From assembly GCF_024807225.1 (NCBI RefSeq), contig NZ_JANUCO010000001.1, forward strand, positions 4,154,001-4,218,000: a stretch of 64,000 bases of DNA, given 5' to 3'. Each line of letters opens with the position of its first letter. Position 1 is the first letter of the stretch. The translations under genes were made by a program, and so were the position numbers. Of this stretch, positions 42,452-52,199 are shown piece after piece. The notes under the pieces are model-generated. The model saw only the letters and a program-made list of their open reading frames with translations. It was not told the DNA's origin and ran no database searches. The DNA comes from Chryseobacterium ginsenosidimutans. Lineage in GTDB: Bacteria > Bacteroidota > Bacteroidia > Flavobacteriales > Weeksellaceae.

Positions 42452-44836
42452 TTAGAATCTGTATCTAAAGTTTAAAATAAAGTTTCTTCCTGCCTCATCC
42501 GAAAAGAATCTCATACGATTCAGATAATCTCTGTACGACACATCGAAAAGATTATTCACGATAAGACCTGCAGAAAGATTTTTGCTGATATTGATTCCCG
42601 TCTGGATATTCCAAAGAGAATAACCGTTTGGCGGAGTACTTAAATCAACTTCTTTTTGTACCTCATCACCATCTATATAAATAGGAATCGTCGCATTATA
42701 CACCGGAAATCTGTTCTGTTTTACAAACGTCTGATTTTCCAGCGTAAAGTAAAACTTATTCCAGTTTTCTTTATTGAATTGCAATGCATTAGAAAAATTC
42801 GGAGGCATCATAAGAATCAACGGAACATTGTGGGTATCGTCCTGTCCGTAAACATAGCTTCCTTTTCCAACATAGGTAAGATTATCCGTGATTTTGAAGT
42901 TAACATCCAAGTCTACCCCATACATTTTCGCATCGATCTGCTGATAAGACCAAACCGGAAATACTCCTCTGATTGTATTCTGAACTCCCGTCGGAACTTC
43001 GTTGATGAAATTTTTAGTGATAAAAAAGTAAGGATTTACAGAAACATTCAATCCTTTCAAAACATTGAATTTTGAATCAACGGTTAAGTTAAACTGATGT
43101 CCCTGCTCGTTTTTCAGTCCCATATCTCCAATTTCGATCACCGACGCAGAATGATGTAAACCATCTGAAAATAATTCTGCAATATTCGGAGTTCGTCCTA
43201 CTTTTGCATAATTAAATTTCAAATCAAAGCTTGAGCTCGGACGATATTCAAGACCTGCGTTGAATGAGAAATTTTCATAATTCATTTGAGGGCGCGTCAG
43301 AATTCTGTTTTGATCGGTTTTTACATAAAACTGAGGATAAGAATCTGCATACCGGTTTTCCCAATCGCTTTTGTCGTACCATTTCGTCACGTCATACCGC
43401 GTAAAATCATATCTCGCACCGGCTTCAATATTGAAATCATGCGAAATTTTATATTTAAAAATCGAATAGATTCCGGCAGCATATTTATCATAATTCGGGA
43501 TCAGACGTCTCGCTTTTGTCGCAGGATCCGAATAATTATTCTGAAAACTTGCATCAACACCAGTTTCTAAAGAAAATTTTCCTCTTTCCAGTAAATCATT
43601 AAGATTGAACTGATGCGTCATTAATTCCAGATCGAGAGAAGGCGTATCTTTCAATTCACCTCTTCTAATGTCATATTCCTGTCTGTGATTAAACTGATAA
43701 CTGTACGTTGCAGAAACTTTCCCGATAGTTGAAAATCTTTTAAAAGCAGAAACCTTTGCAATATGATGCTCGATCACCTGTCTCGGATTATCAATATCAT
43801 AACTGAAATTCCCTGTATAAATAGGAATCTTAGTGGTTGTGGCATTGTAAAAATCTTCATTATTTCCGACGTGAGAACCTCTGTAAATCCCGATATTCTG
43901 ATTGGTTAAATAATAATCAAATGAAATCCCTTTCTCATAAGAATTATTCTGAACCGTAAAATTGAAAGACGAAAAATCCATTCCCGTATTCATCAGATTG
44001 TAATCCGGAGCATGCTGATCTCCCAGTTTTTTGATGCTTCCTCCTGATTTTACAGCCCAACCGTTTTTCCAGACTTTGGCAACGTCTACATCCACTCCGA
44101 GACCTCTTCCGTTAGAAATTCCGGAAAGTCCTACAGAACCTTTGATGGTATCTTTTTTAGGAAAAATCTCAGGTTCCATCACCACTACTCCACCAATGGC
44201 GTCACTTCCGTATTTCAATGCAGAAGCTCCTTTAATGACATCAATATGTTGAAAATTATTAATATCAACATTCGGCGCATGTTCCACTCCCCATTCTTGT
44301 TCGGCAAGTTTTACTCCATTATTTAAAATAGCAATTCGGCTTCCGTAAAGCCCGTGAATAATAGGTTTTGAGATATTATTCCCTGTTTTTAAGGCAGAAA
44401 CTCCTGAAATTTTCGTTAATAAATTCCCCAGATTATCGGTAGAATTTCTCTCAATTTCAGATTTGTCGAGTGTTTTAACGACCAAAGAGCCATTGCTTTT
44501 ATGACTTCCGTGAATCGTCACGGTTTCGATGTCCTGAATATGATGTTCAAGAACGATCGTCACATGTAAATCCTGTGTAACTCCTACATTTTCAGTATAA
44601 TCATTACAATCAGGATGTTTAGCAATGAGTATATATTTTCCCGCAGGAATTTTGTCGAAAGAAAACTTACCGTTTTTGCCTGTTTTTGTGGTAAAATCAC
44701 CAATTTTCACCACAGCATTTTCCAACATCGTTTTGTCGTGAAAATCCTGAACAGTTCCTTGTACAGCGTAAGTCTGCTGTGCGTTTGTAAATGCAAATCC
44801 ACAAAGGATCAACATTAAACTATATATCAATTTCAT
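42452..44836 (-). CDS. TonB-dependent outer-membrane receptor
   Basis: A protein of 794 residues from the ATG at 44836, which begins the signal peptide (MKLIYSLMLILCGFAFTNAQ); the frame extension to 44872 is rejected. Order: carboxypeptidase-like regulatory domain (VQGTVQDFHDKTMLENAVVKI), plug domain with LLTKISGVSALKTG and IIHGLYGSRIAILNNGVKLAEQ, then a 22-strand barrel ending ...NFILNFRYRF. The plug carries GVEHAPNVDI. Barrel loops are aromatic-rich. The layout resembles zinc or haem type receptors; with the adjacent lipoprotein and the HNHSS protein, metal uptake is plausible but unproven. Confidence 0.92.
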   Translation of the reverse strand: MKLIYSLMLILCGFAFTNAQQTYAVQGTVQDFHDKTMLENAVVKIGDFTTKTGKNGKFSFDKIPAGKYILIAKHPDCNDYTENVGVTQDLHVTIVLEHHIQDIETVTIHGSHKSNGSLVVKTLDKSEIERNSTDNLGNLLTKISGVSALKTGNNISKPIIHGLYGSRIAILNNGVKLAEQEWGVEHAPNVDINNFQHIDVIKGASALKYGSDAIGGVVVMEPEIFPKKDTIKGSVGLSGISNGRGLGVDVDVAKVWKNGWAVKSGGSIKKLGDQHAPDYNLMNTGMDFSSFNFTVQNNSYEKGISFDYYLTNQNIGIYRGSHVGNNEDFYNATTTKIPIYTGNFSYDIDNPRQVIEHHIAKVSAFKRFSTIGKVSATYSYQFNHRQEYDIRRGELKDTPSLDLELMTHQFNLNDLLERGKFSLETGVDASFQNNYSDPATKARRLIPNYDKYAAGIYSIFKYKISHDFNIEAGARYDFTRYDVTKWYDKSDWENRYADSYPQFYVKTDQNRILTRPQMNYENFSFNAGLEYRPSSSFDLKFNYAKVGRTPNIAELFSDGLHHSASVIEIGDMGLKNEQGHQFNLTVDSKFNVLKGLNVSVNPYFFITKNFINEVPTGVQNTIRGVFPVWSYQQIDAKMYGVDLDVNFKITDNLTYVGKGSYVYGQDDTHNVPLILMMPPNFSNALQFNKENWNKFYFTLENQTFVKQNRFPVYNATIPIYIDGDEVQKEVDLSTPPNGYSLWNIQTGINISKNLSAGLIVNNLFDVSYRDYLNRMRFFSDEAGRNFILNFRYRF

Positions 44837-45070
44837 TGTAAATAGATTGATTTCGTGCTTTTTATGAAGCACATTTTTCGTAAAAAATTAGGGTTGGATT
44901 TTTTGTACAATGTAAAATGTACGATCTATTAATGACTTTAACAGTTGTAAATTAATACATTAATCTTATTATTCTTAACAACTTAAACTTTCCATAAGGG
45001 TTCAAATCTCCATTAAGAAATAGTTAAATTTTAAAAATTTAAGTCAAAAAAATCCGAAAAAATCTATGAA

Positions 45071-45427
45071 TTATGAAATTGCGGGAGGACCGCGAAGCTG
45101 AAAGGTAAATTTAGTCTGAGACCATATTTTTTCCTGAACAGTAAGAATCTGTTCTACTTCATGCGTATAACTTTCAAAAGAAAAATTGAATTCTTCAGGA
45201 ACCAAGGTATGTCCTGTAGCCAAGAAATGACAAGCCAAACAGTCGGCTGCTTTTTCTTTCAATACATTATTTGTAATGGTATTTTCTGTTTTTTTAAAGC
45301 TGAAACTTTTAAAAACTTCTTCTGAACTGTGGTTGTGAAAATTTTGAGAAAACAGCGCAAGAAAATATATTCCAAACAATAATTTGGAAATAAAATTCTT
45401 TAGATTTCTGCTTTCTTTAAAAATCAT
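45071..45427 (-). CDS. small membrane/secreted protein with His and CxxC motifs
   Basis: A protein of 118 residues with an N-terminal hydrophobic segment (FISKLLFGIYFLALFSQNF) and then HNHSSEE, ADCLACHFLATGH, ending in ...QLRGPPAIS. The HNH and CLACH pattern and the RGPP end are seen in small periplasmic proteins (DUF2946-like) next to metal uptake genes. It lies upstream of the TonB receptor on the same strand. Metal binding is an inference. Confidence 0.65.
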   Translation of the reverse strand: MIFKESRNLKNFISKLLFGIYFLALFSQNFHNHSSEEVFKSFSFKKTENTITNNVLKEKAADCLACHFLATGHTLVPEEFNFSFESYTHEVEQILTVQEKIWSQTKFTFQLRGPPAIS

Positions 45428-45543
45428 TAGTCAAAAGTATGAAAATAAATTAAAAACTTAGATTAAAGTTTTATTAAATGCTTTGATTGATAGGTAGACG
45501 CGATTGTTGTTTTGTTACAAAACTTAGATGAAATTTTGTTTTG

Positions 45544-45583
45544 AGATGTTTCGAGAACATTAGCATAACATCGCGAATACTAA
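45544..45583. repeat. interspersed repeat family A, second intergenic copy
   Basis: AGATGTTTCGAGAACATTAG then CATAACATCGCGAATACTAA, 35 of 40 bases equal to 32588-32627. Confidence 0.75.
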
Positions 45584-45603
45584 TTGTTTTTTTCTACATC
45601 CTG

Positions 45604-45686
45604 TTTGTCATTCCGTAGGAATCTACGCGCAATTTTCAGAGATTGAATTGTAAAAATCAAAGCTTAGATTCCTACGAAATGACAAA
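45604..45686. repeat. inverted repeat family E (TTGTCATTCCGTAGGAATC)
   Basis: Arms TTTGTCATTcCGTAGGAATC plus TA (45604-45625) and its reverse complement (45665-45686) with one mismatch, separated by 39 bases. The gap 45428-45720 holds no gene. Confidence 0.8.
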
Positions 45687-45720
45687 TGAGATGGATATTT
45701 TTCAGAATTTAAATATCAAA

Positions 45721-47652
45721 TTAATCCAACTGAGAACCCAAATATTCCCATTCCTGTAGGGCTACATCAAGTTCTTCTTTGGTTTTATTATATTTTTCTA
45801 ATGTTTCTTCAGAAGGGTTTTCTTTGGTGAAAGAAGCTTCCATTTCTTCTACTTTTGTTTCAAGCTCGGAAATTTTTTCTTCTACTTTTTTCAGTTTATT
45901 CTGAATATTTTTATGCTCTTTGCTTACAATTGTTGATTGTTGATTGTTGTTGACTGCTGGTTTTTCTTCAACTTTTTTTACCTCAACTTTCGGTTCTTCA
46001 GCGTGAAGCTTTGCTTTTTCTGCAGAAATTTCTCTGATGCTTTCTTTCTGTCTGAAAACAAGATACTCATTAATATCTCCTAAGAATTCTTTCATTTTAC
46101 CATCACGGAATTCATAAATCTTATCACAAAGTCCTTGCAGGAATTCTCTGTCGTGAGAAATTACAATCAAAGTCCCTTCAAATTTCTGTAAAGCAAGCTT
46201 GATAATCTCTTTAGACTGAATATCCAAGTGATTGGTAGGCTCATCCATAATCAACGTGTTGAACGGACGTAAAAGCAACTTACAAAGCGCCAAACGGTTT
46301 CTCTCCCCTCCGGAAAGTACTTTTGTTTTTTTATTTACCGCTTCACCCTGGAAAAGGAAAGATCCTAACAAATCTCTCACTCTAGGTCTTGTTTCTTCGG
46401 TTGCAGAATCTTCCGCTTCCTCCTGAACGGTTTTATTAGGTGTTAAAACTTCTTCCTGATTCTGAGCAAAATATCCGATGTTCACGTTATGTCCAAGATT
46501 CCAAGAACCTGAATAATCCTGAATATCTCCAGCCAAAATTTTCGCCAATGTCGTTTTCCCTTGTCCGTTCTGACCAAGAAGCGCGATTCTGTCTCCTCTC
46601 TGAACGATGAAATCTACATCATCAAAAATCTGTTTTTGACCGTAAGATTTCCCCAGCTTTTCAGCTTCGAATATCACTTTCCCCGGAACTTGCGACTGCA
46701 CGAAACGGATATTGAATTTTGAAACGTCTTCATTATCCACTTCAATACGCTCAATTTTATCTAATTTTTTAATTAAAGACTGCGCAAAAGAAGCTTTTGT
46801 AGCACTCGCACGGAATTTATTGATGTTATCTTCCATCTGCTTGATTTCCGCATCCTGATTCTTTTTAGCCTGAATCAGTTTTTCACGGCGGTCTTCACGC
46901 ATCACTAAATATTTGGAATAATTGGCTTTATAATCGTCCACTTTTCTGTTATTCACGTCAAAAGTACGGTTACAAACGGCTGTCATAAACTGTTTATCGT
47001 GACTTACCAGAACAATTCCTCCCGGATAATCTTTCAGGAAGTTTTCAAGCCAGATGATCGATTCCATATCCAAGTGATTGGTAGGCTCATCGAGAAGCAT
47101 CAAGTCGTTTTTCTGAAGAAGCAGTTTTGCCAGTTCGATTCTCATTCTCCAACCTCCGGAAAATTCGTCGGTTATTTTTTGAAAATCATCTGCTTTAAAA
47201 CCTAAACCGAATAACACTTTTTCGATATCACCTTCCAAGTTATAGGCATCATGGTGCATCAAAAGGTCATTTAGATCAGTCATTCTGTTAATCAAATCTG
47301 TGTAACCATCACTTTCGTAATCGGTTCTTACGGTCATTTGATGGTTTATTTCCTCCAATTCCTCTTTCCAAGCATTAATTTGCTCAAAAGCCTGCATGGT
47401 TTCGTTCCAAACCGTTCTTCCTTTTACAAAATCAAGATCCTGTTTTAGGAAACCGATCGTAATATTTCCTTCGGGCACTACATTTCCCTCGTAGAAAGTG
47501 ATTTCCCCGGAAAGCATTTTTAATAAAGTGGATTTCCCAGCTCCATTTTTACCGACCAAACCAACTTTATCATCCTTTTTAATGGTGAAATTAACGTTTT
47601 GAAACAGATAGTTTCCCGAATGATGTAATCCTAAACCTTGAACCGAAAGCAT
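45721..47652 (-). CDS. ABC-F family ATPase
   Basis: A protein of 643 residues with two ATP-binding cassettes and no membrane helix. Walker A: GKNGAGKSTLL and GQNGQGKTTLA; signatures FSGGWRMRIELA and LSGGERNRLALC; Walker B LMLLDEPTNHLD and TLIMDEPTNHLD. The linker (about residues 240-300) and the long C-terminal coiled coil (ISAEKAKLHAEEP ... VEEMEASFTKENPSEE) fit ABC-F proteins of the Uup/EttA type, which act on ribosomes. The -7 box is at 47693-47700. Confidence 0.95.
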   Translation of the reverse strand: MLSVQGLGLHHSGNYLFQNVNFTIKKDDKVGLVGKNGAGKSTLLKMLSGEITFYEGNVVPEGNITIGFLKQDLDFVKGRTVWNETMQAFEQINAWKEELEEINHQMTVRTDYESDGYTDLINRMTDLNDLLMHHDAYNLEGDIEKVLFGLGFKADDFQKITDEFSGGWRMRIELAKLLLQKNDLMLLDEPTNHLDMESIIWLENFLKDYPGGIVLVSHDKQFMTAVCNRTFDVNNRKVDDYKANYSKYLVMREDRREKLIQAKKNQDAEIKQMEDNINKFRASATKASFAQSLIKKLDKIERIEVDNEDVSKFNIRFVQSQVPGKVIFEAEKLGKSYGQKQIFDDVDFIVQRGDRIALLGQNGQGKTTLAKILAGDIQDYSGSWNLGHNVNIGYFAQNQEEVLTPNKTVQEEAEDSATEETRPRVRDLLGSFLFQGEAVNKKTKVLSGGERNRLALCKLLLRPFNTLIMDEPTNHLDIQSKEIIKLALQKFEGTLIVISHDREFLQGLCDKIYEFRDGKMKEFLGDINEYLVFRQKESIREISAEKAKLHAEEPKVEVKKVEEKPAVNNNQQSTIVSKEHKNIQNKLKKVEEKISELETKVEEMEASFTKENPSEETLEKYNKTKEELDVALQEWEYLGSQLD

Positions 47653-47692
47653 GTTAAATATTGATTAATAGTGAATAATGAATTTTCGCGTG

Positions 47693-47700
47693 CAAAAATA
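47693..47700 (-). promoter_or_regulatory. -7 box of the ABC-F gene
   Basis: TATTTTTG on the minus strand, about 40 bases before the start at 47652; no TTG at 19 bases. Confidence 0.4.
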
Positions 47701-47794
47701 CGCAAAATAAAGGAATATAACGAAAAGAAAAAGAGCCACTTAAAAAAAGCGGCCTTTTAGAAAAACTTATGATAAAAAAAATTATTCGTAAAAA

Positions 47795-47819
47795 AGAGCT
47801 GTCTAACCAGGACAGCTCT
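47795..47819 (-). terminator. Rho-independent terminator of the Tle1-like gene
   Basis: AGAGCTGTC, 7-base loop, GACAGCTCT; on the minus strand followed by T6. Confidence 0.85.
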
Positions 47820-47846
47820 ACACCTAAATTTAAAACTGAAAAAGTA

Positions 47847-49223
47847 CTAACATTTATTATAAAAATTCTCTTTAATTAATATTGTACGACTCCAATTATC
47901 GTTATTCGGAATATTAGTTCCGTATGCGTAATCCACGATAGAATCTTCTACATGGTGGATTTCTGATTGTAATTTTGACTGGTTTGCACTGAACTGATCG
48001 TCCGAATTGCTCGGTACATTCAACCCGTTGTTGATGAATTCTACATTCGCTCCGGATCTTGAATTAGCAAGTAAAGCAGGATGATACAATCCAAAATTTG
48101 CCGAAATATGAGTGTAATCTGCCAGTTTTTCGTAATTATAATTTGGCTTTAAACCTAAAGAAAGATCTTTGCTGTATTTCTCCAAAGCAGTTGATAGTTC
48201 AATTAAATAAGGATGTAAATTGGCATCAATCTCAAAATCGGCTTCACTAAAATTGGTACTGAAAATAGGGTTTTCAGCATTAGATTCAGTCAACATTAAT
48301 TTTCCGTAAACTTTTGAAAGTTCATTGTAAACCAACTCTCTTTCAACATAAGCCTGTGAAAAAACTTCCCCTTGATCCAATTGATATGTTTGAAGAACAT
48401 TGTCCCAGATTTTATTCCCATTAGAATCTGTAGCTGCCGTTCTTACATTTTCAACGTAAGCGGTAAGTTCATCATTTTTCACAAAATTCGGCGAAATATA
48501 CACCGATTGAGAACCTTCCAAATAACCTCCACCAACATCTGCATGAGCTCCGGGAACGAAAATTTCTTTCCATACGGAGTTTCCGGTTTCAGATTTTATA
48601 TCTTCTCTATCTTTAGAATCTTCGAAGAAACCTGTTAACGGGAAAAAGTATCTGCATTCGTTCACGGCACAAAGATGAAGCGCTCTTTCTGTTCCGGGTA
48701 AAACCGTTACATGATAATCGTTGAAAGGCGCAGATTCTACGGTGTCAAAAACACCCAGAAATTTTATAGTAATATTTCCTGAAACTTTAGAATCAGGACT
48801 CAATAATTCATTACACAACGCTCTTGCCAACATACATCCTCTGCTGAATCCGTACACATAAAAATCATATTCCTGCGTTGCATCAACTACAATATTATTG
48901 ATAAAAGCATACGCTTTTGCCAGTTTATCATCCGAAGAATATCCTTGATATCCCATAGGATTTTTGCAGGTTGCCATTGCATAATCGCTGTCTTCAGAAC
49001 CTGTAACAGTGCCGATTCCTTCTACATAAATCTTTTTATTACCTGTAAATAACTCTGATAATTTATAGATATTCGTAATATTGTTATAATAACTTTCGTT
49101 GTTTCTCGAGGGTTTTTGGGAGGAAGTCGCATTCACTCCGTTGTTTCCAGTCCCGTCGAAGAAAATTCCGACAGAGATTATATTGTTTTTCATGTCACTT
49201 TGTGGTTTTATATTAATCTTCAT
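47847..49223 (-). CDS. DUF2235 / Tle1-like phospholipase
   Basis: A protein of 458 residues (a second possible start at 49193, MKNNIISVGIFFDGTGN). The alpha/beta-hydrolase core has ISVGIFFDGTGNN, the nucleophile elbow YGFSRGCMLARALC (GxSxG), a catalytic Asp in LGVFDTVES and the His in FVPGAHADVGGGY. These are the marks of DUF2235, the domain of Tle1 phospholipase effectors of type VI secretion. No VgrG, Hcp, PAAR or immunity gene is seen beside it, so an effector role is only possible. The C-terminal third is unique. Confidence 0.85.
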   Translation of the reverse strand: MKINIKPQSDMKNNIISVGIFFDGTGNNGVNATSSQKPSRNNESYYNNITNIYKLSELFTGNKKIYVEGIGTVTGSEDSDYAMATCKNPMGYQGYSSDDKLAKAYAFINNIVVDATQEYDFYVYGFSRGCMLARALCNELLSPDSKVSGNITIKFLGVFDTVESAPFNDYHVTVLPGTERALHLCAVNECRYFFPLTGFFEDSKDREDIKSETGNSVWKEIFVPGAHADVGGGYLEGSQSVYISPNFVKNDELTAYVENVRTAATDSNGNKIWDNVLQTYQLDQGEVFSQAYVERELVYNELSKVYGKLMLTESNAENPIFSTNFSEADFEIDANLHPYLIELSTALEKYSKDLSLGLKPNYNYEKLADYTHISANFGLYHPALLANSRSGANVEFINNGLNVPSNSDDQFSANQSKLQSEIHHVEDSIVDYAYGTNIPNNDNWSRTILIKENFYNKC

Positions 49224-49331
49224 TAATTAATAATGAAGTACTTATTTAATGAACTCCTCAAAGTAACGATGAAAAAAATAGGGATTATAGAGTAAAAAGT
49301 ACCAAATAAAAAATTCCGTATTTCTACGGAA

Positions 49332-50009
49332 TCAAATTCTTTCTAAAGGATAAATATTGTTGATAATTGCATAAATCACAATTCCGACGGTATTTTTGGC
49401 GCCGATTTTTTCGACGATTCTCTGTCTGTGGCTTTCTACCGTTCTTGGACTTATGAATAATTTCTCTGCAATTTCGTTGTTGGTACATTCCTGACAGATC
49501 AGTTTTACGACATCTTTTTCACGGTCGGAAAGCTCGTCGTCCATCTCAAAAAGCGTTCTTTTCTTCGTAGGACTGTTCATGTAAGAAAAAATCATCTGAT
49601 GATCTTCCAGCGTGAAGAAAATTCCATTTTTATAAACCATTGTAATTGCTTCTATGAAAGCATTTCTATTAGAATTTTTAGGTAAAAAAGCAGAAACGCC
49701 CAACTTTACCATATACCCCAAAATCGTTGTTTTATAATGTGACGAAAGGATGATAATTTTAAGATCGGGATATTTTTCTTTTAAGATTTCCACCAGTTCG
49801 AAACCATTCATTGGCTGCATCTGAACATCCACCAAAGCAATATCCGGAAAATCTTCCGGGGAAGTTTTTTCTAATGTTTCTAAAAAATCCGGTCCCGTTC
49901 CGGAAGTAGAAACCACCGAAATATTCTGTTCGGAAGATAATAACATTTTTACTCCTTCAAGGATTAACTGTTCGTCGTCAATTAATGCTATTTTGATTTG
50001 AGAATTCAT
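49332..50009 (-). CDS. LuxR-type response regulator (NarL/FixJ family)
   Basis: A protein of 225 residues. Receiver domain: KIALIDDEQLILEGVKMLL with acidic pair DD, the phospho-acceptor Asp in PDIALVDVQMQPMNG, and Lys in SAFLPKNSNR. DNA-binding domain: ELSDREKDVVKLICQECTNN, then EIAEKLFISPRTVESHRQRI. Its gene overlaps the histidine kinase gene by 32 bases, so they are coupled as a two-component pair. Targets unknown. Confidence 0.93.
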   Translation of the reverse strand: MNSQIKIALIDDEQLILEGVKMLLSSEQNISVVSTSGTGPDFLETLEKTSPEDFPDIALVDVQMQPMNGFELVEILKEKYPDLKIIILSSHYKTTILGYMVKLGVSAFLPKNSNRNAFIEAITMVYKNGIFFTLEDHQMIFSYMNSPTKKRTLFEMDDELSDREKDVVKLICQECTNNEIAEKLFISPRTVESHRQRIVEKIGAKNTVGIVIYAIINNIYPLERI

Positions 50010-50811
50010 TGTTGTATGGAATTTTAATAATTAAACGGCTGCCTTCATTTAAAACATTTTTCCATTTGTGCGCCGCATTCATAGATTTTATTCTGGATTC
50101 GATATTTTTGATACCCATCCCCTTTTTCACCTCTTCATATTCAAAACTCTGCCCGTTGTCTGAGATAATGACGGCGAGATTCGTATGGTTATCTTTAATA
50201 TAAATCCAGACTCTTGATGCTTCCGAATGTTTGAGAACATTGGTCGTAAATTCCTGAATAATTCTGTATAACTGAACTTCTATGAAGATATCTTTTTTCT
50301 GAAATTTCGGACTTACATTCATCGAAATATTAATTCTTCCCGACAAATTAGCGATCAATTCTTCAATATATAAAACCAAACCGACCGATTCCAGATTCAC
50401 AGGATATAATGAATGCGAAATGCTTCTTGCCGAATCTATGAGAGAAGACATCTGTGTTGTAATATTTCTTTTAATGATCTCGTCGCCTTTCGTATCCATA
50501 TTATTCAACCATAATGAAAGAATATTCAGACGATTTCCGATGTCGTCGTGAATCATTACGGCAATTCTTTTCCTTTCGGATTCCTGAGCTTTGATGTTTT
50601 CTAAAACCAATCTTTTCTGATGCTGAACTTCCGCTTCATATTGCGCGTTTTTTTCTTTAATAATTCTCTGAATAAAACTTCTGTACGCCAGCAAAATGAA
50701 AGACATGATGATTATCAAAACGACAATCAACGCGATAAAAAAGGTGATATTTAAAGTTATTTCTTTAATTTTAAAAAGGTATAAATGATTGATAAATAAA
50801 GGAAACTGCAA
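49978..50811 (-). CDS. sensor histidine kinase (HisKA_3 type)
   Basis: A protein of 277 residues: one membrane helix (about residues 20-43), a coiled linker, the HisKA_3 phospho-acceptor helix (ESERKRIAVMIHDDIGNRLN, with the H of IHDDIG), and a HATPase domain (FTTNVLKHSEASRVWIYI, ISDNGQSFEYEEVKKGMGIKNI). It pairs with the LuxR regulator downstream. The sensor input may come from the overlapping membrane protein gene (50757-51365), since it lacks a large periplasmic part. Overlap of 55 bases with that gene. Confidence 0.93.
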   Translation of the reverse strand: MQFPLFINHLYLFKIKEITLNITFFIALIVVLIIIMSFILLAYRSFIQRIIKEKNAQYEAEVQHQKRLVLENIKAQESERKRIAVMIHDDIGNRLNILSLWLNNMDTKGDEIIKRNITTQMSSLIDSARSISHSLYPVNLESVGLVLYIEELIANLSGRINISMNVSPKFQKKDIFIEVQLYRIIQEFTTNVLKHSEASRVWIYIKDNHTNLAVIISDNGQSFEYEEVKKGMGIKNIESRIKSMNAAHKWKNVLNEGSRLIIKIPYNNEFSNQNSIN

Positions 50812-51365
50812 AGGAGATTATTGATACTCCAGATCATTCCCGCTTCTTCCTTGCCGAAATCCGCAAGCTGCCGAAGAAGAAAAAATAGAAATACAGATAA
50901 TCCGTAGTACAGAAAAATAAGACTGTCTACTGCCATAAACCGATCATTAATTTTCGTATTCTTAATTTCCATGAGTAACGCATAACCCGCAAAGCAGATA
51001 ACGACAATATTAGAAATTACTTTTTTTATTTCATTACTTATAATCTCTGTATCCACAAGAAAGAAACCAGCTAATATTACTACAGGAATATACCAATACC
51101 AGCGTAAAGCTAATTTTCTGATGAACAGAATCCCCAATATCAGAAAATCTCCGGAAACATAATAAGGAAACAGGAAGTTTAAATCTTTTGCATTAAAAAG
51201 ATTAATGGAAACCCTGCCTGTAGCTTCTATCAAAAAAAGAAAAATGATATAATATACATACCATTTTTCTGTATTTCTAAAAACTTTGTACTTTAAGATT
51301 CCGATCAAAGTACAAATAACAAGTAAACTGTTATTAAGATAAAGTATTACCTGATAAATATCCAC
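50757..51365 (-). CDS. membrane protein upstream of the two-component genes
   Basis: A protein of 202 residues with six to seven hydrophobic helices (VILYLNNSLLVICTLIGILK, WYWYIPVVILAGFFLV, NNLLCSFLYLSIIYTFLK) and little else. It overlaps the kinase start, so translation is coupled. I know this type of polytopic protein from Flavobacteriia kinase loci, where it probably acts as the sensing part, but I cannot name a family. Confidence 0.7.
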   Translation of the reverse strand: MDIYQVILYLNNSLLVICTLIGILKYKVFRNTEKWYVYYIIFLFLIEATGRVSINLFNAKDLNFLFPYYVSGDFLILGILFIRKLALRWYWYIPVVILAGFFLVDTEIISNEIKKVISNIVVICFAGYALLMEIKNTKINDRFMAVDSLIFLYYGLSVFLFFLLRQLADFGKEEAGMIWSINNLLCSFLYLSIIYTFLKLKK

Positions 51366-51384
51366 AATATATTTAAGTTAAAAA

Positions 51385-52126
51385 TTACATAAACTGACAG
51401 ATCGGTGGGCAAGCCTGCGACCAATCGTACGTATTTGATATTTTTTCTACACTTCCTGTGTTTTCAAAATCTTGGTAGAAAGAAATAAAAATTAAGGTTG
51501 GCAAAACTCTCTGATAAACTTCAGAAAACTTCAGTCCGAATGAGCAAACCATATTCGTAAGCCCCGGCTTTGGTGGATTTAGGTTTTCTGCAGGTACATA
51601 AAACTTGTTAAAAATTCTGCTTCCGCCAAATTCGTCACACTCTCTGTAGAACCAGTTCATCCCTTCATTTCTCCAAGATTCAATAGCTTCTACCGCTTTA
51701 TCCTGCTCCATCATCGGCTTGTTGGCAATCGGCCAGTACATATCAGAGCTGTCATCAACCATTCTTAGTTTCTCTGGAAAGAACAGCATTTTTTACAACA
51801 GTGTATACTTCCGTTTCTACCAGATTCAAATCTCTGTCTAATTCACTTAAAACACTATACGGATAGTTATCAACAACTACTTTTTGACCAGACGGATCCA
51901 ACGGACAAAGAATGGCAACAAGCTGATCTTGGTAAATGCCTATTTCTGTACAGAATTCTGTATTTTTATTAGCATTTTTCATCCAATCAATCTGTTCAGA
52001 ATCAAAATTAAAAACATAGTTTGTAAGGATCAGATTTTTAATTGCTGCATAATTTCCACGGCAGTTCGTCCAGTCTGCAATAGCAACATCATATTGCTCT
52101 CTGTTGAATGTATTCATATTTTTCAC
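51385..52126 (-). pseudogene. hypothetical protein, frameshifted (or two overlapping genes)
   Basis: The upstream frame (52126-51755, MKNMNTFNREQYDVAIADWT) ends after SRETKNG. The downstream frame (51789-51385) continues with LRMVDDSSDMYWPIANKPMM and runs to CPPICQFM. Removing one base of GTTTC at 51768-51772 joins them as SRELRMVDDSSD, giving about 246 residues, no signal peptide or membrane helix, and cysteines mainly at the end. The family is not recognised. Translational coupling of two genes is possible, but the same +1 pattern is seen in seven other genes here. Confidence 0.55.
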
Positions 52127-52199
52127 GGTATTTTTAGTGGCATAAAATTATATAAACTAAACTACGTGTGCAAGTATCTCACAGATAATTGAAAATTAG

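Noticed and set aside
42656..43075. 139-codon plus-strand frame inside the TonB receptor gene
   Set aside because: Antisense shadow of the barrel coding region with Arg/Ile-rich composition.
49978..50009. Overlap of kinase and regulator frames as a frameshift
   Set aside because: Both proteins are full length with normal ends, so this is ordinary translational coupling.
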